In this document: piece after piece, positions 1-8,423 of the stretch | Numbering within the stretch: position 1 is the first letter of the stretch | Layout of the letters: each line of letters begins with the position of its first letter | Origin: Peribacillus frigoritolerans | GTDB taxonomy: Bacteria; Bacillota; Bacilli; Bacillales; DSM-1321 | Assembly (NCBI RefSeq): GCF_040250305.1 | Contig: NZ_CP158190.1 | Coordinates: 1,892,001 to 1,956,000, forward strand | Direction: 5' to 3' | DNA: 64,000 nucleotides | Program-made: the position numbers and the translations under genes | The notes under the pieces: model-generated | What the model was told of the DNA's origin: nothing | The model's database searches: none | What the model saw: the letters and a program-made list of their open reading frames with translations, nothing else

Positions 1-237
1 ACAGGTGATTTTAATACTTACTGTATGAATATAGCAGGAACTCTAAGTTATATTTTAGTAGGTAAATTGAATGAAATCCCTCAAGGTCAGATTGAAATGA
101 TACATCTTTCCTTCTTTGATTTATTTAAAAAGTATAGATTTTTTGAAGACAAAATAGGGAACTTTAACGATTTTTCACAAGAATATAAAAACTATGAAGA
201 GACAAGGGAATTATTATTACAGTTGCTATGTAAATAA
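1..237 (+). CDS. YxiJ-like protein, 3' end (5' end outside window)
   Basis: The reading frame is open from base 1 (TGDFNTYC...) to the stop at 237, so this is the C-terminal ~78 residues of a longer gene; the internal Met at 25 need not be the start. The text (MNIAGTLSYIL, GQIEMIHLSFFDLF, YKNYEETRELLLQLLC) resembles the YxiJ-like family, small proteins found beside WapA/LXG-type polymorphic toxins in Bacillus and thought to be immunity-like. The family assignment is from memory, not a search. A strong terminator follows about 85 bp downstream. Function unproven. Confidence 0.5.
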   Translation, partial: TGDFNTYCMNIAGTLSYILVGKLNEIPQGQIEMIHLSFFDLFKKYRFFEDKIGNFNDFSQEYKNYEETRELLLQLLCK

Positions 238-320
238 ACATTCCTTATTAAGCTAAAGGGTGCGTTAGCTGAAGATCGAAGCTGTCTTTATGGCTGGAAC
301 TAACCGTGCGTTCGTATTAT

Positions 321-354
321 AAGGTTAGCCAGTTTTTACTGGTTGGCCTTTTTT
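321..354 (+). terminator. Rho-independent terminator after the YxiJ-like gene
   Basis: A 10-bp stem (GGTTAGCCAG with CTGGTTGGCC, including G-U pairs) with a short T-rich loop is followed by a run of six T. Confidence 0.8.
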
Positions 355-703
355 AAATAGAACCGTTATATAATTAGCCAGGGGAGGACGTACGGGTGCG
401 TGGGGCTTGATCCCGTGAACTAAACTGTCCGCCCCCTACTTGTAGAAACAAGTTTGAGGCTGGTTGGGATGCAGATCTCACGTAGTGGTTTTTTATCTCT
501 GAAACCACTCGTATGCCGCAATGGCAGCTGACAATCTGGATCCTTTTTAAAATCTGAATTAGGAACAGGGAAGCTGCCACTTTGTATGAACTTTGTTTCC
601 TTCGAATGTAAGTAAGCTTTGATAATAATGTTCAACTTCCAACACCTCAATGACACATTAAACGAAATTATTTTATTCTTCCTTATCGAAAATATAATCT
701 AGG
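355..703. other. Intergenic segment without a supported gene, locally G/C-rich
   Basis: Bases 375-560 are richer in G and C than the surroundings (for example GGGGAGGACGTACGGGTGCG). Overlapping minus-strand frames of 68-78 codons exist but have no convincing ribosome site and no recognisable protein text. It could be a remnant of a mobile element end or a structured RNA; I cannot decide. Confidence 0.3.
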
Positions 704-1588
704 TTACCCCTCTATTTTATTAATTAGTTCCTCCTCTTCACTCAACAAATTTATAAATTTTTCTAAGGATGCAGGTACATACTTATCTTTTCGATAAATG
801 AAAACTGTCCTAACTTTTCCATTCGGAATTGAGTGTTGTCGAATGATTCCTTCTTGTACCTGTTTTGAAACAACACTTTGCGGAAGCATACTTATACCTA
901 GACCAGCTGCTACACAACCGATGATCCCATCTATAGTGCCAAATTCCATTATCTTATTGGGTATCATCTTCTCTTGTTGTAGCCATAGTTCAAACTTTTC
1001 CCGATAAGCACATCCTGCATGAAATACAAGCAGCGTCCTTGTTTGAATATCTTTGATAGAAGATATAGGAGGATGAACTGTATCTGTAATGAGCATTAGT
1101 TCTTCTTCGAATACTTCTTTCTGAATGAGATCTGGATGATTAATGGGTCCAGCCACAAATGCTCCATCAAGTTCATTCTGAAGGACTGCTTGAATATTTT
1201 GTTCAGTGGAGCCTGTTTTTAAAGTTAAATCAACCTCTGGAAAATCTTTGTGATACTTTGAAAACAAGACTGGTAAGCGAACTGCTGCGGTTGTTTCCAT
1301 TGAACCAATAATTAACGGACCTCTGGGTGTTTGATCATCATTCATCATATTTTTGGTCTCTTCTATAAGATCGAATATTTTTTCTGTATATGTTAGCAAC
1401 ATGCTTCCTTTGTCAGTTAATGCAGTGCCACGATTATGTCTATAAAAAAGAGTTGTTTGAAGATCCGATTCCAACTGCTGTATTTTCATCGTGATATTTG
1501 ACTGTGCATATTGAAGTTCTCTTGCTGCTTGAGAAATGCTTCCCATCTTAGCAACACTGTGGAAAATTTTTAATGAGTGCAAATCCAA
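704..1588 (-). CDS. LysR-family transcriptional regulator
   Basis: A 294-residue LysR-type regulator. The N-terminal winged helix (residues 1-60: LHSLKIFHSVAKMGSISQAA, then QYAQSNITMKIQQLE) and the following dimerisation helix are followed by a periplasmic-binding-like effector domain (from about residue 90, GPLIIGSMETTAAVRLP). The start is TTG at 1588, with AAGGAGAG about 7 bases upstream. It is transcribed away from the tautomerase/MFS/nitronate monooxygenase operon across a ~165-bp gap, the classical arrangement for a LysR activator of its neighbours. The B. subtilis YrdQ (CzcR)/YrdN region has a similar LysR-tautomerase pair. The inducer is unknown; a nitronate or an electrophile is a guess from the target genes. 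Confidence 0.9.
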   Translation of the reverse strand: MDLHSLKIFHSVAKMGSISQAARELQYAQSNITMKIQQLESDLQTTLFYRHNRGTALTDKGSMLLTYTEKIFDLIEETKNMMNDDQTPRGPLIIGSMETTAAVRLPVLFSKYHKDFPEVDLTLKTGSTEQNIQAVLQNELDGAFVAGPINHPDLIQKEVFEEELMLITDTVHPPISSIKDIQTRTLLVFHAGCAYREKFELWLQQEKMIPNKIMEFGTIDGIIGCVAAGLGISMLPQSVVSKQVQEGIIRQHSIPNGKVRTVFIYRKDKYVPASLEKFINLLSEEEELINKIEG

Positions 1589-1752
1589 AATAATCTCTCC
1601 TTAGTTGATATATCTTTTAGCCATCATTATGAGTGATACCAAATATCGATTTTAAGTATTATACCATATAGCAAAAAGAAGATATGCTTATAATATCCTA
1701 CATTTCAGTTGGACACTCTAAAATCATTATTTATTTTGAGGGGAGATACAAG

Positions 1753-2142
1753 ATGCCATTATTACGTTTTGATTTAGTAGAAGGAAGAAACGAAGAAACT
1801 TTAAAGAAATTATTGGATTCGGCTCACCATGCGATGGTGGAAGCTTTCCAAGTGCCTGAAAGTGACCGTTATCAAATAGTTCATCAGCACCCGCCGCATG
1901 AGCTAATAATCGAGGATACCGGACTGGGGTTTAAAAGAAGCAGAGACCTAGTAATCATTAGTATTGTAAGTAAAAAAAGAACTGTAAAACAGAAAGAAAC
2001 CTTATACTCACTTCTTGCTCATAAACTTGAATCGGACTGTGGGATTTCTCCACAGGACTTGATGGTTTCTATAACAGAAAACAGCGATGCTGACTGGAGT
2101 TTTGGACGAGGGGAAGCACAGTTTCTAACAGGTTCATTATAG
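1753..2142 (+). CDS. Tautomerase-family protein (YrdN-like)
   Basis: A 129-residue member of the 4-oxalocrotonate tautomerase/MIF-like superfamily. The start is placed at 1753 because Pro must directly follow the initiator Met (MPLLRFDL...): the N-terminal Pro is the catalytic base. GGGGAG lies about 8 bases upstream. An in-frame ATG 69 bases earlier would bury the Pro and is rejected. The length and the text [20 protein letters not shown] match the double-length tautomerases such as B. subtilis YrdN. It is first in a three-gene operon with an MFS transporter (18-bp gap) and a nitronate monooxygenase, opposite a LysR gene. Substrate unknown. Confidence 0.88.
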   Translation: MPLLRFDLVEGRNEETLKKLLDSAHHAMVEAFQVPESDRYQIVHQHPPHELIIEDTGLGFKRSRDLVIISIVSKKRTVKQKETLYSLLAHKLESDCGISPQDLMVSITENSDADWSFGRGEAQFLTGSL

Positions 2143-2160
2143 TTAATTGGAGGAGAATCT

Positions 2161-3363
2161 TTGAAGAATCAAACTTATCATTTTTTAATAGGGGGAATAT
2201 TTTCTTTAATCATTGCTATGGGGATTGGAAGATTTGCATATACTCCCATTCTTCCTCTTATGCAAAAAGAACTTTCTTTATCAAATACAGCTGCTGGTTA
2301 TATAGCAACCAGTAATTACGCAGGATATTTGCTTGGAGCAATTTTAGCAAGTGCCATTCCTTTTAAGAAGTATAGAACCATTTTGTTAAGAATAAGTCTA
2401 ATCATCAGTATCTTAACCACTGCCCTAATGGGTCTCACATACTCTAATTCACTTTGGAATGGACTTCGCTTTCTCTCAGGATTTGCCAGTGCTTTTGTAT
2501 TGGTCTTAGCCTCCGGTATCGTGTTAGATAAACTTGCAACTATAAGAAAAACCAGTTGGTCGGGGATGTTTTATGGGGGAGTAGGTTTGGGAATCTTTTT
2601 ATCAAGTCTAATGATTCCGAGTTTAAACCATTTATTTCGGTGGGAAGGAACATGGATAGGACTAGCTATTGTGAGTGGAATTCTTGCTATCTTTGTATGG
2701 ATCTGGCTCGATGAAACCCCCAACGTCGTCGAGAAGAAAAATAAACGAGATATGATTGGAAAAGTGCCCCCCTCTAAATGGCTTATATGGTTGATTATTG
2801 CGTATGGTTTAGAAGGATTGGGTTACATTGTTACAGGAACGTTTATCGTAGCTATCGCTGAAAAGACCTCATCCTTTCATAATGGTGCCACCTTAGTTTG
2901 GATGATGGTGGGATTGGCTGCGATTCCATCCTGTCTTATCTGGTCTTTACTAGCTAAAAAATGGGGATTCATTAAATCTTTAGTGCTTGCAATGGCTCTG
3001 CAATCCTTCGGTATTGCGATGCCAGCCTTTTGGATGTCAAAAACTAGTTTTGTCATTAGTGCTTTATTATTTGGAGCCACCTTTATGGGTATCACCACCC
3101 TGGCTACAACATTGGGACGAGAAATGAATCCATCTGATAGCAGTCGGACTATTGGCATTCTCTCTGCTATTTATGCTATTGGACAGTTGATAGGACCAGC
3201 CCTTGCTGGAGTCTTATCATCATTCACACATGATTTTAATGCTGCTTTTATTGGCGCAGCGTGTGTTGTCTTCTTTGGGGCAATTTTGCTTTCAAGTGGG
3301 ATTCATTTCGAGATCAACCCTAACGTTCATCCATACAATATAAAAAAAACAGAAGAGAATTAA
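2161..3363 (+). CDS. MFS transporter, YbfB/YjiJ type
   Basis: A 400-residue integral membrane protein with about 12 hydrophobic segments. The opening IAMGIGRFAYTPILPLMQKE is the signature of the YbfB/YjiJ subgroup of the major facilitator superfamily. It starts with TTG at 2161, preceded by GGAGGAG about 6 bases upstream. It lies 18 bp after the tautomerase and 34 bp before the nitronate monooxygenase, so the three are probably co-transcribed. It probably exports or imports a small organic compound handled by the enzymes on each side; the sequence does not show which. Confidence 0.88.
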   Translation: MKNQTYHFLIGGIFSLIIAMGIGRFAYTPILPLMQKELSLSNTAAGYIATSNYAGYLLGAILASAIPFKKYRTILLRISLIISILTTALMGLTYSNSLWNGLRFLSGFASAFVLVLASGIVLDKLATIRKTSWSGMFYGGVGLGIFLSSLMIPSLNHLFRWEGTWIGLAIVSGILAIFVWIWLDETPNVVEKKNKRDMIGKVPPSKWLIWLIIAYGLEGLGYIVTGTFIVAIAEKTSSFHNGATLVWMMVGLAAIPSCLIWSLLAKKWGFIKSLVLAMALQSFGIAMPAFWMSKTSFVISALLFGATFMGITTLATTLGREMNPSDSSRTIGILSAIYAIGQLIGPALAGVLSSFTHDFNAAFIGAACVVFFGAILLSSGIHFEINPNVHPYNIKKTEEN

Positions 3364-3397
3364 TTAGGATTAATATACAAAATTGGGGGAGTCATTG

Positions 3398-4474
3398 ATG
3401 TTAAATAATGAAATGATGAAGCATTTGAAGATTAAGAATCCTATTATACAAGCTCCTATGGCTGGCGGGATCACCACTTCGAATTTAGTGGCCGAGGTAT
3501 CCAATGCTGGGGGACTTGGAATGATCGGAGCAGGCTATCAGACACCAATACAAACGAGAGAGCAGATTAGAGAAATCAGGCAGTTAACTTCAAACCCTTT
3601 TGGCATCAATCTATTCGTGCCAAACGAATTTAACGTAACGCCTGACGCAGTCCAGTCAGCTAACCAGCTTTTACACACCATTCGTAAGCAATTAAATTTA
3701 GAACAAACAGACAGCTTTGACATTCCTGAGTATAAAAAAATTTATGAAAGCTTCATTGAACAAGTTAAGGTTGTCATTGAAGAGAATGTATCTATTTGTT
3801 CCTTTACATTTGGGATTCCTCCTAAGGAAGTGATGGATGAATTAAAACAGCATAACATCACTCTTATAGGAACAGCTACAACGGTAAGGGAAGCAGTTGC
3901 AAATGAAAAAGCGGGAATGGATATGGTTGTTATGCAAGGCAGTGAAGCTGGCGGGCACCGCGGGAACTTTATTGATGGTCATCAGGAGAGCCTAGTAGGT
4001 TTAATGTCACTTATTCCGCAGGCTGTTGACAATGTAAGCATACCTGTTATTGCTGCGGGCGGAATTATGGATGGAAGAGGATTAATGGCTTCACTCTGCT
4101 TAGGAGCACAAGGTGTACAAATGGGCACAGCTTTCTTGACTTGTATAGAAAGTGGGGCACACAAGGTACATAAAGAAGCCATTTTGAATGCTGATGAAGA
4201 CCAGACAACCTTTACCCGCGCCTTTTCTGGTAAATGGGCAAGAGGTATTAAAAACAAATTTATTGCAGATATGTCGGATCATGAATTGCTTGTACCCGAT
4301 TTTCCTGTTCAAAACCTATTAACTCAAGAAATTAGAAAAACGTGCAGTGGACAGAATAATCAAGACTTCATGTCACTCTGGTCTGGCCAGAGCCCAAGAT
4401 TAGCTAAAAATCAATCTGTTGTATCATTAATGAAAAATATTATTACAGAAGCAAAAAAAATAAATCTATTATGA
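3398..4474 (+). CDS. Nitronate monooxygenase (2-nitropropane dioxygenase family)
   Basis: A 358-residue FMN-dependent enzyme of the NMO/YrpB family, which oxidises toxic alkyl nitronates. Visible are the N-terminal barrel motif NPIIQAPMAGG, the FMN phosphate/catalytic loop GSEAGGHRG (residues ~182-190) and VIAAGGIMDGRGL with GAQGVQMGTAFL. The start ATG at 3398 has GGGGGA about 7 bases upstream; a TTG 15 bases earlier overlaps that ribosome site. It is the last gene of the tautomerase-MFS-NMO operon and is followed by a strong terminator. A detoxification role is inferred from the family. Confidence 0.9.
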   Translation: MLNNEMMKHLKIKNPIIQAPMAGGITTSNLVAEVSNAGGLGMIGAGYQTPIQTREQIREIRQLTSNPFGINLFVPNEFNVTPDAVQSANQLLHTIRKQLNLEQTDSFDIPEYKKIYESFIEQVKVVIEENVSICSFTFGIPPKEVMDELKQHNITLIGTATTVREAVANEKAGMDMVVMQGSEAGGHRGNFIDGHQESLVGLMSLIPQAVDNVSIPVIAAGGIMDGRGLMASLCLGAQGVQMGTAFLTCIESGAHKVHKEAILNADEDQTTFTRAFSGKWARGIKNKFIADMSDHELLVPDFPVQNLLTQEIRKTCSGQNNQDFMSLWSGQSPRLAKNQSVVSLMKNIITEAKKINLL

Positions 4475-4492
4475 GATGTTACGAGGTTAAAA

Positions 4493-4573
4493 GAATTCTG
4501 CTTTTCAAGCGGATCATGTAATTAAAAGCAATGGAGAACCCTTATGTAATGGGGTTCTCCATTGCTTTTTTAG
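4493..4573 (+). repeat. ~80-bp terminator-bearing repeat, copy 1
   Basis: Starts GAATTCTGCTTTTCAAGCGGATCATG and ends in a 16-bp perfect hairpin (4526-4541 with 4552-4567) plus seven T, so it also works as the terminator of the nitronate monooxygenase operon. A second copy lies at 8275-8350 with the same preamble and hairpin. The shared sequence extends beyond what a terminator needs, which points to a dispersed element. Confidence 0.75.
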
Positions 4574-4666
4574 TTAAATGACAACATTTATTGGTCCATA
4601 CTCTTTTTTTCTAGAGCTCTTGAAAAGTTTTCTGCAGTGGAGTCCTGTATATCATGAGTAACTGAG

Positions 4667-5452
4667 TTAGTTCCTGTTTATAAAGTCAAGTAATAACTTG
4701 TGTGAATACTTTATATCACTATTTATTTCACTATCTTCTACAGAGCCTAAAATACGCAACGCTTTTCTTATTATGATTTCATCAGTTACAAACTCATCGG
4801 TAATTAATTCAACTAAATTTTGAGATGCGCTTTCTTGAATATATATATCTGAGTTAGTTTCAAGGAACATAATCAGTGTAGATGCGAGTTCTGTCAAATC
4901 TTTATAACTACTTACCCATATGCTTATACGATCTAAAATGTCCTCAGTATCTATACTTTTACACAACTCTTTTGCACGTTCAACGGATAACTCATATCCA
5001 CCAATGTATTTGGACAAATTCTTTAAAAGTCTTAAAGATAACGGAAATTTTGTTCTCTTCAGTGTCAATAAATGTTATTTCTGGTTCATCTTTATTTTTT
5101 CTATAATCTAATACAAGCCACGTGTGTCCATCTCCGGAGATTGTTACAAAATCTTTTTCTTTAATTCCCCATTCATTAAGAGGGTATTTTGATTTATAAA
5201 TTCCTTCATTCTCTTTAATTCCAAACAGAAAGTCTACAGCAATACGATCATCAGCGTAGGAATTTTTAAAACTCACTGGTAATGCCTTGTATTTTAAATA
5301 TCGCCCATTTTGAATTTTTAATAGTTCAATATATTCTTTTGGGAGATTAATGTTTAAATTTATTTCAGCATCAAGGATATCTCCTGCTGTTAATTCATTT
5401 AGTTTTTTTCATCAAAATCCATATCTTCGAATTCTTCAAAAATAGATTCCAA
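4667..5452 (-). pseudogene. SMI1/KNR4-type (SUKH) immunity-like gene with two frameshifts
   Basis: Read on the minus strand from a TTG at 5452 (AAAGGAGAG upstream): LESIFEEFEDMDFDEK, then a frame change in the homopolymer at 5402-5408 (seven A on the coding strand; one more A restores DEKKLNELTAGD). The next frame runs through NLPKEYIELLKIQNG and SGDGHTWLVLDYR, typical of SMI1/KNR4 domains, to KTFKEFVQ near 5020. A second frame change there leads into SKYIGGYELSVERAKELC and a helical tail ending at 4667. One original protein of about 260 residues thus lies in three frames. SUKH proteins are commonly immunity proteins for contact-dependent toxins. The breaks could be real or sequencing errors. 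Confidence 0.7.
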
Positions 5453-5557
5453 GTATCGCACTCTCCTTTATTATTTTCACTTAAACATAATATAAATAAT
5501 ACTAGCAGCGACGTTGCGAGATATGTTTAACAGACACTAGTCAAGACTTTTAAAAGG

Positions 5558-5845
5558 ATCTATATGGGCATTTAGCTAGTAAATCTCAATCTATTACAAA
5601 AGTCCCATTTGATAAATATGGTTTTCCTGAATTTAAGGAATATGCACAGGTAAGGTATAAGAGGAATATTGGAAATTTACTAGTAAAGCCCAAAATAGGC
5701 ATTGTAATATTAATTTAGCATTGGCAGCGGAAGTAAATCCATCATTAAAGTATCTTATGAAAAATAGGAAATAATCCTTAAGGGCTTTGTTTGGCACCAT
5801 CATCAACAAAGAGGGCTAATGCAATTATTCGATAAGTCAATTTGA
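5558..5845 (+). pseudogene. Decayed C-terminal tail of a nuclease toxin (WHH-like)
   Basis: There is no intact frame, but two protein-like stretches remain on the plus strand: SITKVPFDKYGFPEFKEYA (about 5590-5650) and GFVWHHHQQRGLMQLFDKSI (about 5783-5842, then a stop). This order, FD-x-x-GFP-x-F followed by WHHHQ-x-x-G-x-MQL, is the signature of HNH/ENDO VII-type (WHH) nuclease tips at the C-termini of polymorphic toxins. Between them lies INLALAAEVNPSLKYLMKN. No N-terminal delivery part is present. The neighbouring SMI1/KNR4 pseudogene, on the opposite strand, may be the matching immunity remnant. Confidence 0.5.
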
Positions 5846-6165
5846 GCTATTAATAGCAAAATTTCTTATCCTAAGCTTTTTTAGTGAAATAAGTATCATC
5901 GATTAATAGCGAGAATAATTTATAAACTTGCTATTGAGATTTATAAAAACGAGAGTAATAAACTTTAAAAAGGGGTCTATAAAGAATCTGTTAAGTGAAT
6001 TCCTAATAATAGTGAAGAACATTTTTCCCGCGTTAGTAATAGGCAACGTAAGTACAAAAAGTATCCAATCTAAATAATTCCATTAGATAAAAAAGATGGG
6101 AAATAAGTTGTGAAGCATGGTAGAATTATAAAATGTGAGTAGAATGTCATAGGAGGAATGTATCG

Positions 6166-7854
6166 ATGAAAAAATACTTAATGGTAGCAAGTGCATTATT
6201 TACCATTCTAAGTCTAATCCTGATTAACGGAGGCATGAACGTTTCAGCAAACGTTGGACTTGATTCAATGCAAGCAGCAAAGCCAATCAATGTAAATGCT
6301 GTTAACCATGCCATCCTTAATGGAAATGGAGATTATGAAGATTATTGGAAATTCACGTTGACTAAACCGGGACAAGTCACCTTTAACATGAATAACTATC
6401 CGGGATATGCATGGGAATTTGAAATCTTAGATGGTAGTGGAAATGAGTTTACAGGTGGAACAACTGATTACAGCAATAAAGCGATGGGTGTGTCGGCAAG
6501 GAAAGTAGGATTGCCTGCTGGTACTTATTATATACATATTGAAGATTATACTGATTCTATTAATAAAACATATTATTTTACTGTTAATTTTTCAGAAAAT
6601 GCAAATGTGGAAAACGAATTCAACAACAGTTCGAGTGTAGCAAACCGAATTAATTTGAATACTCCTTATGTTGGTGAGATACAAAATTATAGCGATGAGG
6701 ATTATTTTAGATTCACCCTCCCTGAAGATGGGGCAGTCACTCTCAATATGAGTCAAAAAGCTGATGTCGGATGGGAAGCGAGCATATTAAATAAAGAAGG
6801 GGAAGTGCTTAGTGAGCTGACGACTGAATATTCTTCAAACGTCACAAAACCGACAGAACGGTCGGTCGGGCTACCTAAAGGAGAGTATTTAATTCATATT
6901 GAAGATTATTTCGATTCAATTCACCAGCCCTATGCCTTTACCGTGAAGTTTGCAAAGTCAACTACCTATGAAAAAGAATTCAATAACAACGCCCAGCAGG
7001 CAAACAGTATTGGGTTGGGCAAAAACTATTACGGGCACCTCCAAAGTTACGGTGACGCCGATTATTTTACTTTTTTCCTATCAAAACCATCAAGTGTATC
7101 TCTAGAGGTGGGAAGGAAGCCATCTGTCAGTTGGAATATGAGCCTTTATAATTCAAACGGTGATGAAGTGGGATCGTTTCATACGAAGTATGACCAGTTT
7201 GCAAACGGTATAGAATCGAAGAGGTACTCTCTTCCGGCAGGGCGGTACTATATATCGGTGGACGATTATTCAGACGCTCTTAATTATAGATACCAACTGG
7301 CTGTAAAAGTCCCAACGCCGTCTATCAGCAGTAAGTCGGTACAAATAACAAATTATGTAGGCAAATCAGATAGCGTGAAAGTGAGTGCCCTGGCTAAAGG
7401 CGATGTAGTGAAGTTGTTCGATTCGAAAGGAAAGCTATTTGCTACATCTAAACCTGTTTCAGGTTCCTCTACAACTTTTAACATCAAACAATTAGGAAAA
7501 AATGCCGGCTTTATTTATGTGTCAAACATCCGGAGTGGTATGCTTGAGAGTTCAAGAGTAAAGGTATCGTTTAAAGCTGAACCGAAGACACCTAAGCCAA
7601 GCGTTTCCAACATTACGGTTAAGAATAATAAAGGAAAGTCAGATTCAGTAATAGTCAAAGGATTGAAAAAAAGCGATGTTGTAAAACTATATTCATCCTC
7701 CGGGAAGTATCTATCAAAAAAAACATCAACTTCTTCCTCTGCAACCATTACGGTTAAGCAGTTAGGTAAGGGCTCAGGATCAGTTTATGTAACCCTGACA
7801 CGCCCTGGAATGAATGAAAGCGACAAAGTGAAAAAAACATTTAAAGCAGAATAG
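6166..7854 (+). CDS. Secreted protein with three PPC-like domains and two C-terminal Ig-like repeats
   Basis: A 562-residue exported protein. Residues 1-28 form a signal peptide (MKKYLMVASALFTILSLIL, then VSANV). Three repeats of about 110 residues follow, each ending in a similar strand pair: LPAGTYYIHIEDYTDSI, LPKGEYLIHIEDYFDSI, LPAGRYYISVDDYSDAL. With the DYF-x-F-x-L core (EDYWKFTL, EDYFRFTL, ADYFTFFL) these are pre-peptidase C-terminal (PPC)-type beta sandwiches. Residues ~385-470 and ~480-562 are two related Lys/Ser-rich repeats (KSDSVKVSALAKGDVVKL; KSDSVIVKGLKKSDVVKL). No protease or other enzyme domain is present, and no sorting motif. AGGAGG lies 9 bases before the ATG. It stands alone and ends in a terminator. 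Probably a surface or matrix adhesin-like protein; function unknown. Confidence 0.85.
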   Translation: MKKYLMVASALFTILSLILINGGMNVSANVGLDSMQAAKPINVNAVNHAILNGNGDYEDYWKFTLTKPGQVTFNMNNYPGYAWEFEILDGSGNEFTGGTTDYSNKAMGVSARKVGLPAGTYYIHIEDYTDSINKTYYFTVNFSENANVENEFNNSSSVANRINLNTPYVGEIQNYSDEDYFRFTLPEDGAVTLNMSQKADVGWEASILNKEGEVLSELTTEYSSNVTKPTERSVGLPKGEYLIHIEDYFDSIHQPYAFTVKFAKSTTYEKEFNNNAQQANSIGLGKNYYGHLQSYGDADYFTFFLSKPSSVSLEVGRKPSVSWNMSLYNSNGDEVGSFHTKYDQFANGIESKRYSLPAGRYYISVDDYSDALNYRYQLAVKVPTPSISSKSVQITNYVGKSDSVKVSALAKGDVVKLFDSKGKLFATSKPVSGSSTTFNIKQLGKNAGFIYVSNIRSGMLESSRVKVSFKAEPKTPKPSVSNITVKNNKGKSDSVIVKGLKKSDVVKLYSSSGKYLSKKTSTSSSATITVKQLGKGSGSVYVTLTRPGMNESDKVKKTFKAE

Positions 7855-7960
7855 CATATTAGAAGAGTAGAGTGTATTATCAAAAAGGATTAGCGGCTTA
7901 CAAAGCAAGGGGAGAAAATTTGGTATTAAAAATTTATATCATGGGGAATAAAGAAAAAGG

Positions 7961-7990
7961 GAGACACTCAAATAGGGAGTGTCTCTTTTT
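7961..7990 (+). terminator. Terminator of the PPC-repeat gene
   Basis: GAGACACTC pairs with GAGTGTCTC around a 7-base loop, followed by five T. Confidence 0.8.
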
Positions 7991-8274
7991 AGGCGATGAA
8001 GAAGATTGTTCAGAGCTGTATTCTTCATGAAATGTTAATGATATAAGGATATCGACTGAAAGCCTCTTAGGATACAAAGGGAATGGAGACAACCGCAAAA
8101 ATGAAGTGAATAATCTGTTGCTGTATTAGGGAGAGCAATTTAGAATTTCTTATATTATAAGAAGAAACTCGATAGAATATATATAAAATGTATAATGACC
8201 AATTGTATCTAAGTGTGTATAGGAGTGATAATGCTCATAAACCATGCACCAAGATGTAAGTTATTGGAGTAAAT

Positions 8275-8350
8275 GAATTCGGCTTTTTAAGCGGATCATG
8301 AAAAAGCAATGGAGAACCCTAATGTAATAGGTTTCTCCATTGCTTTTTTC
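8275..8350 (+). repeat. ~80-bp terminator-bearing repeat, copy 2
   Basis: Shares GAATTC-GGCTTTTTAAGCGGATCATG and the hairpin AAGCAATGGAGAA / TTCTCCATTGCTT plus six T with 4493-4573. Relative to copy 1 it lacks a few bases before the stem. No gene ends immediately upstream, so here its presence is not explained by ordinary termination. Confidence 0.75.
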
Positions 8351-8423
8351 GATTTATAGACGTCATCCATGACATGAAGGGGGAAAGGCCTTGATCAGGG
8401 TAAACGGCTTCCCAACGTTATCT

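Larger units (their letters stand above)
7855..8423. other. Gap between PPC-repeat gene and cupin gene
   Basis: Apart from the terminator at 7961 and the repeat at 8275-8350 I see only AT-rich sequence. A 12-codon frame at about 8231 (ATGCTCATAAACC..., behind AGGAGTGATA) is too short to support as a gene. Confidence 0.4.

Noticed and set aside
374..656. Two overlapping minus-strand reading frames (68 and 78 codons)
   Set aside because: No ribosome site, unnatural composition, and they overlap each other in different frames.
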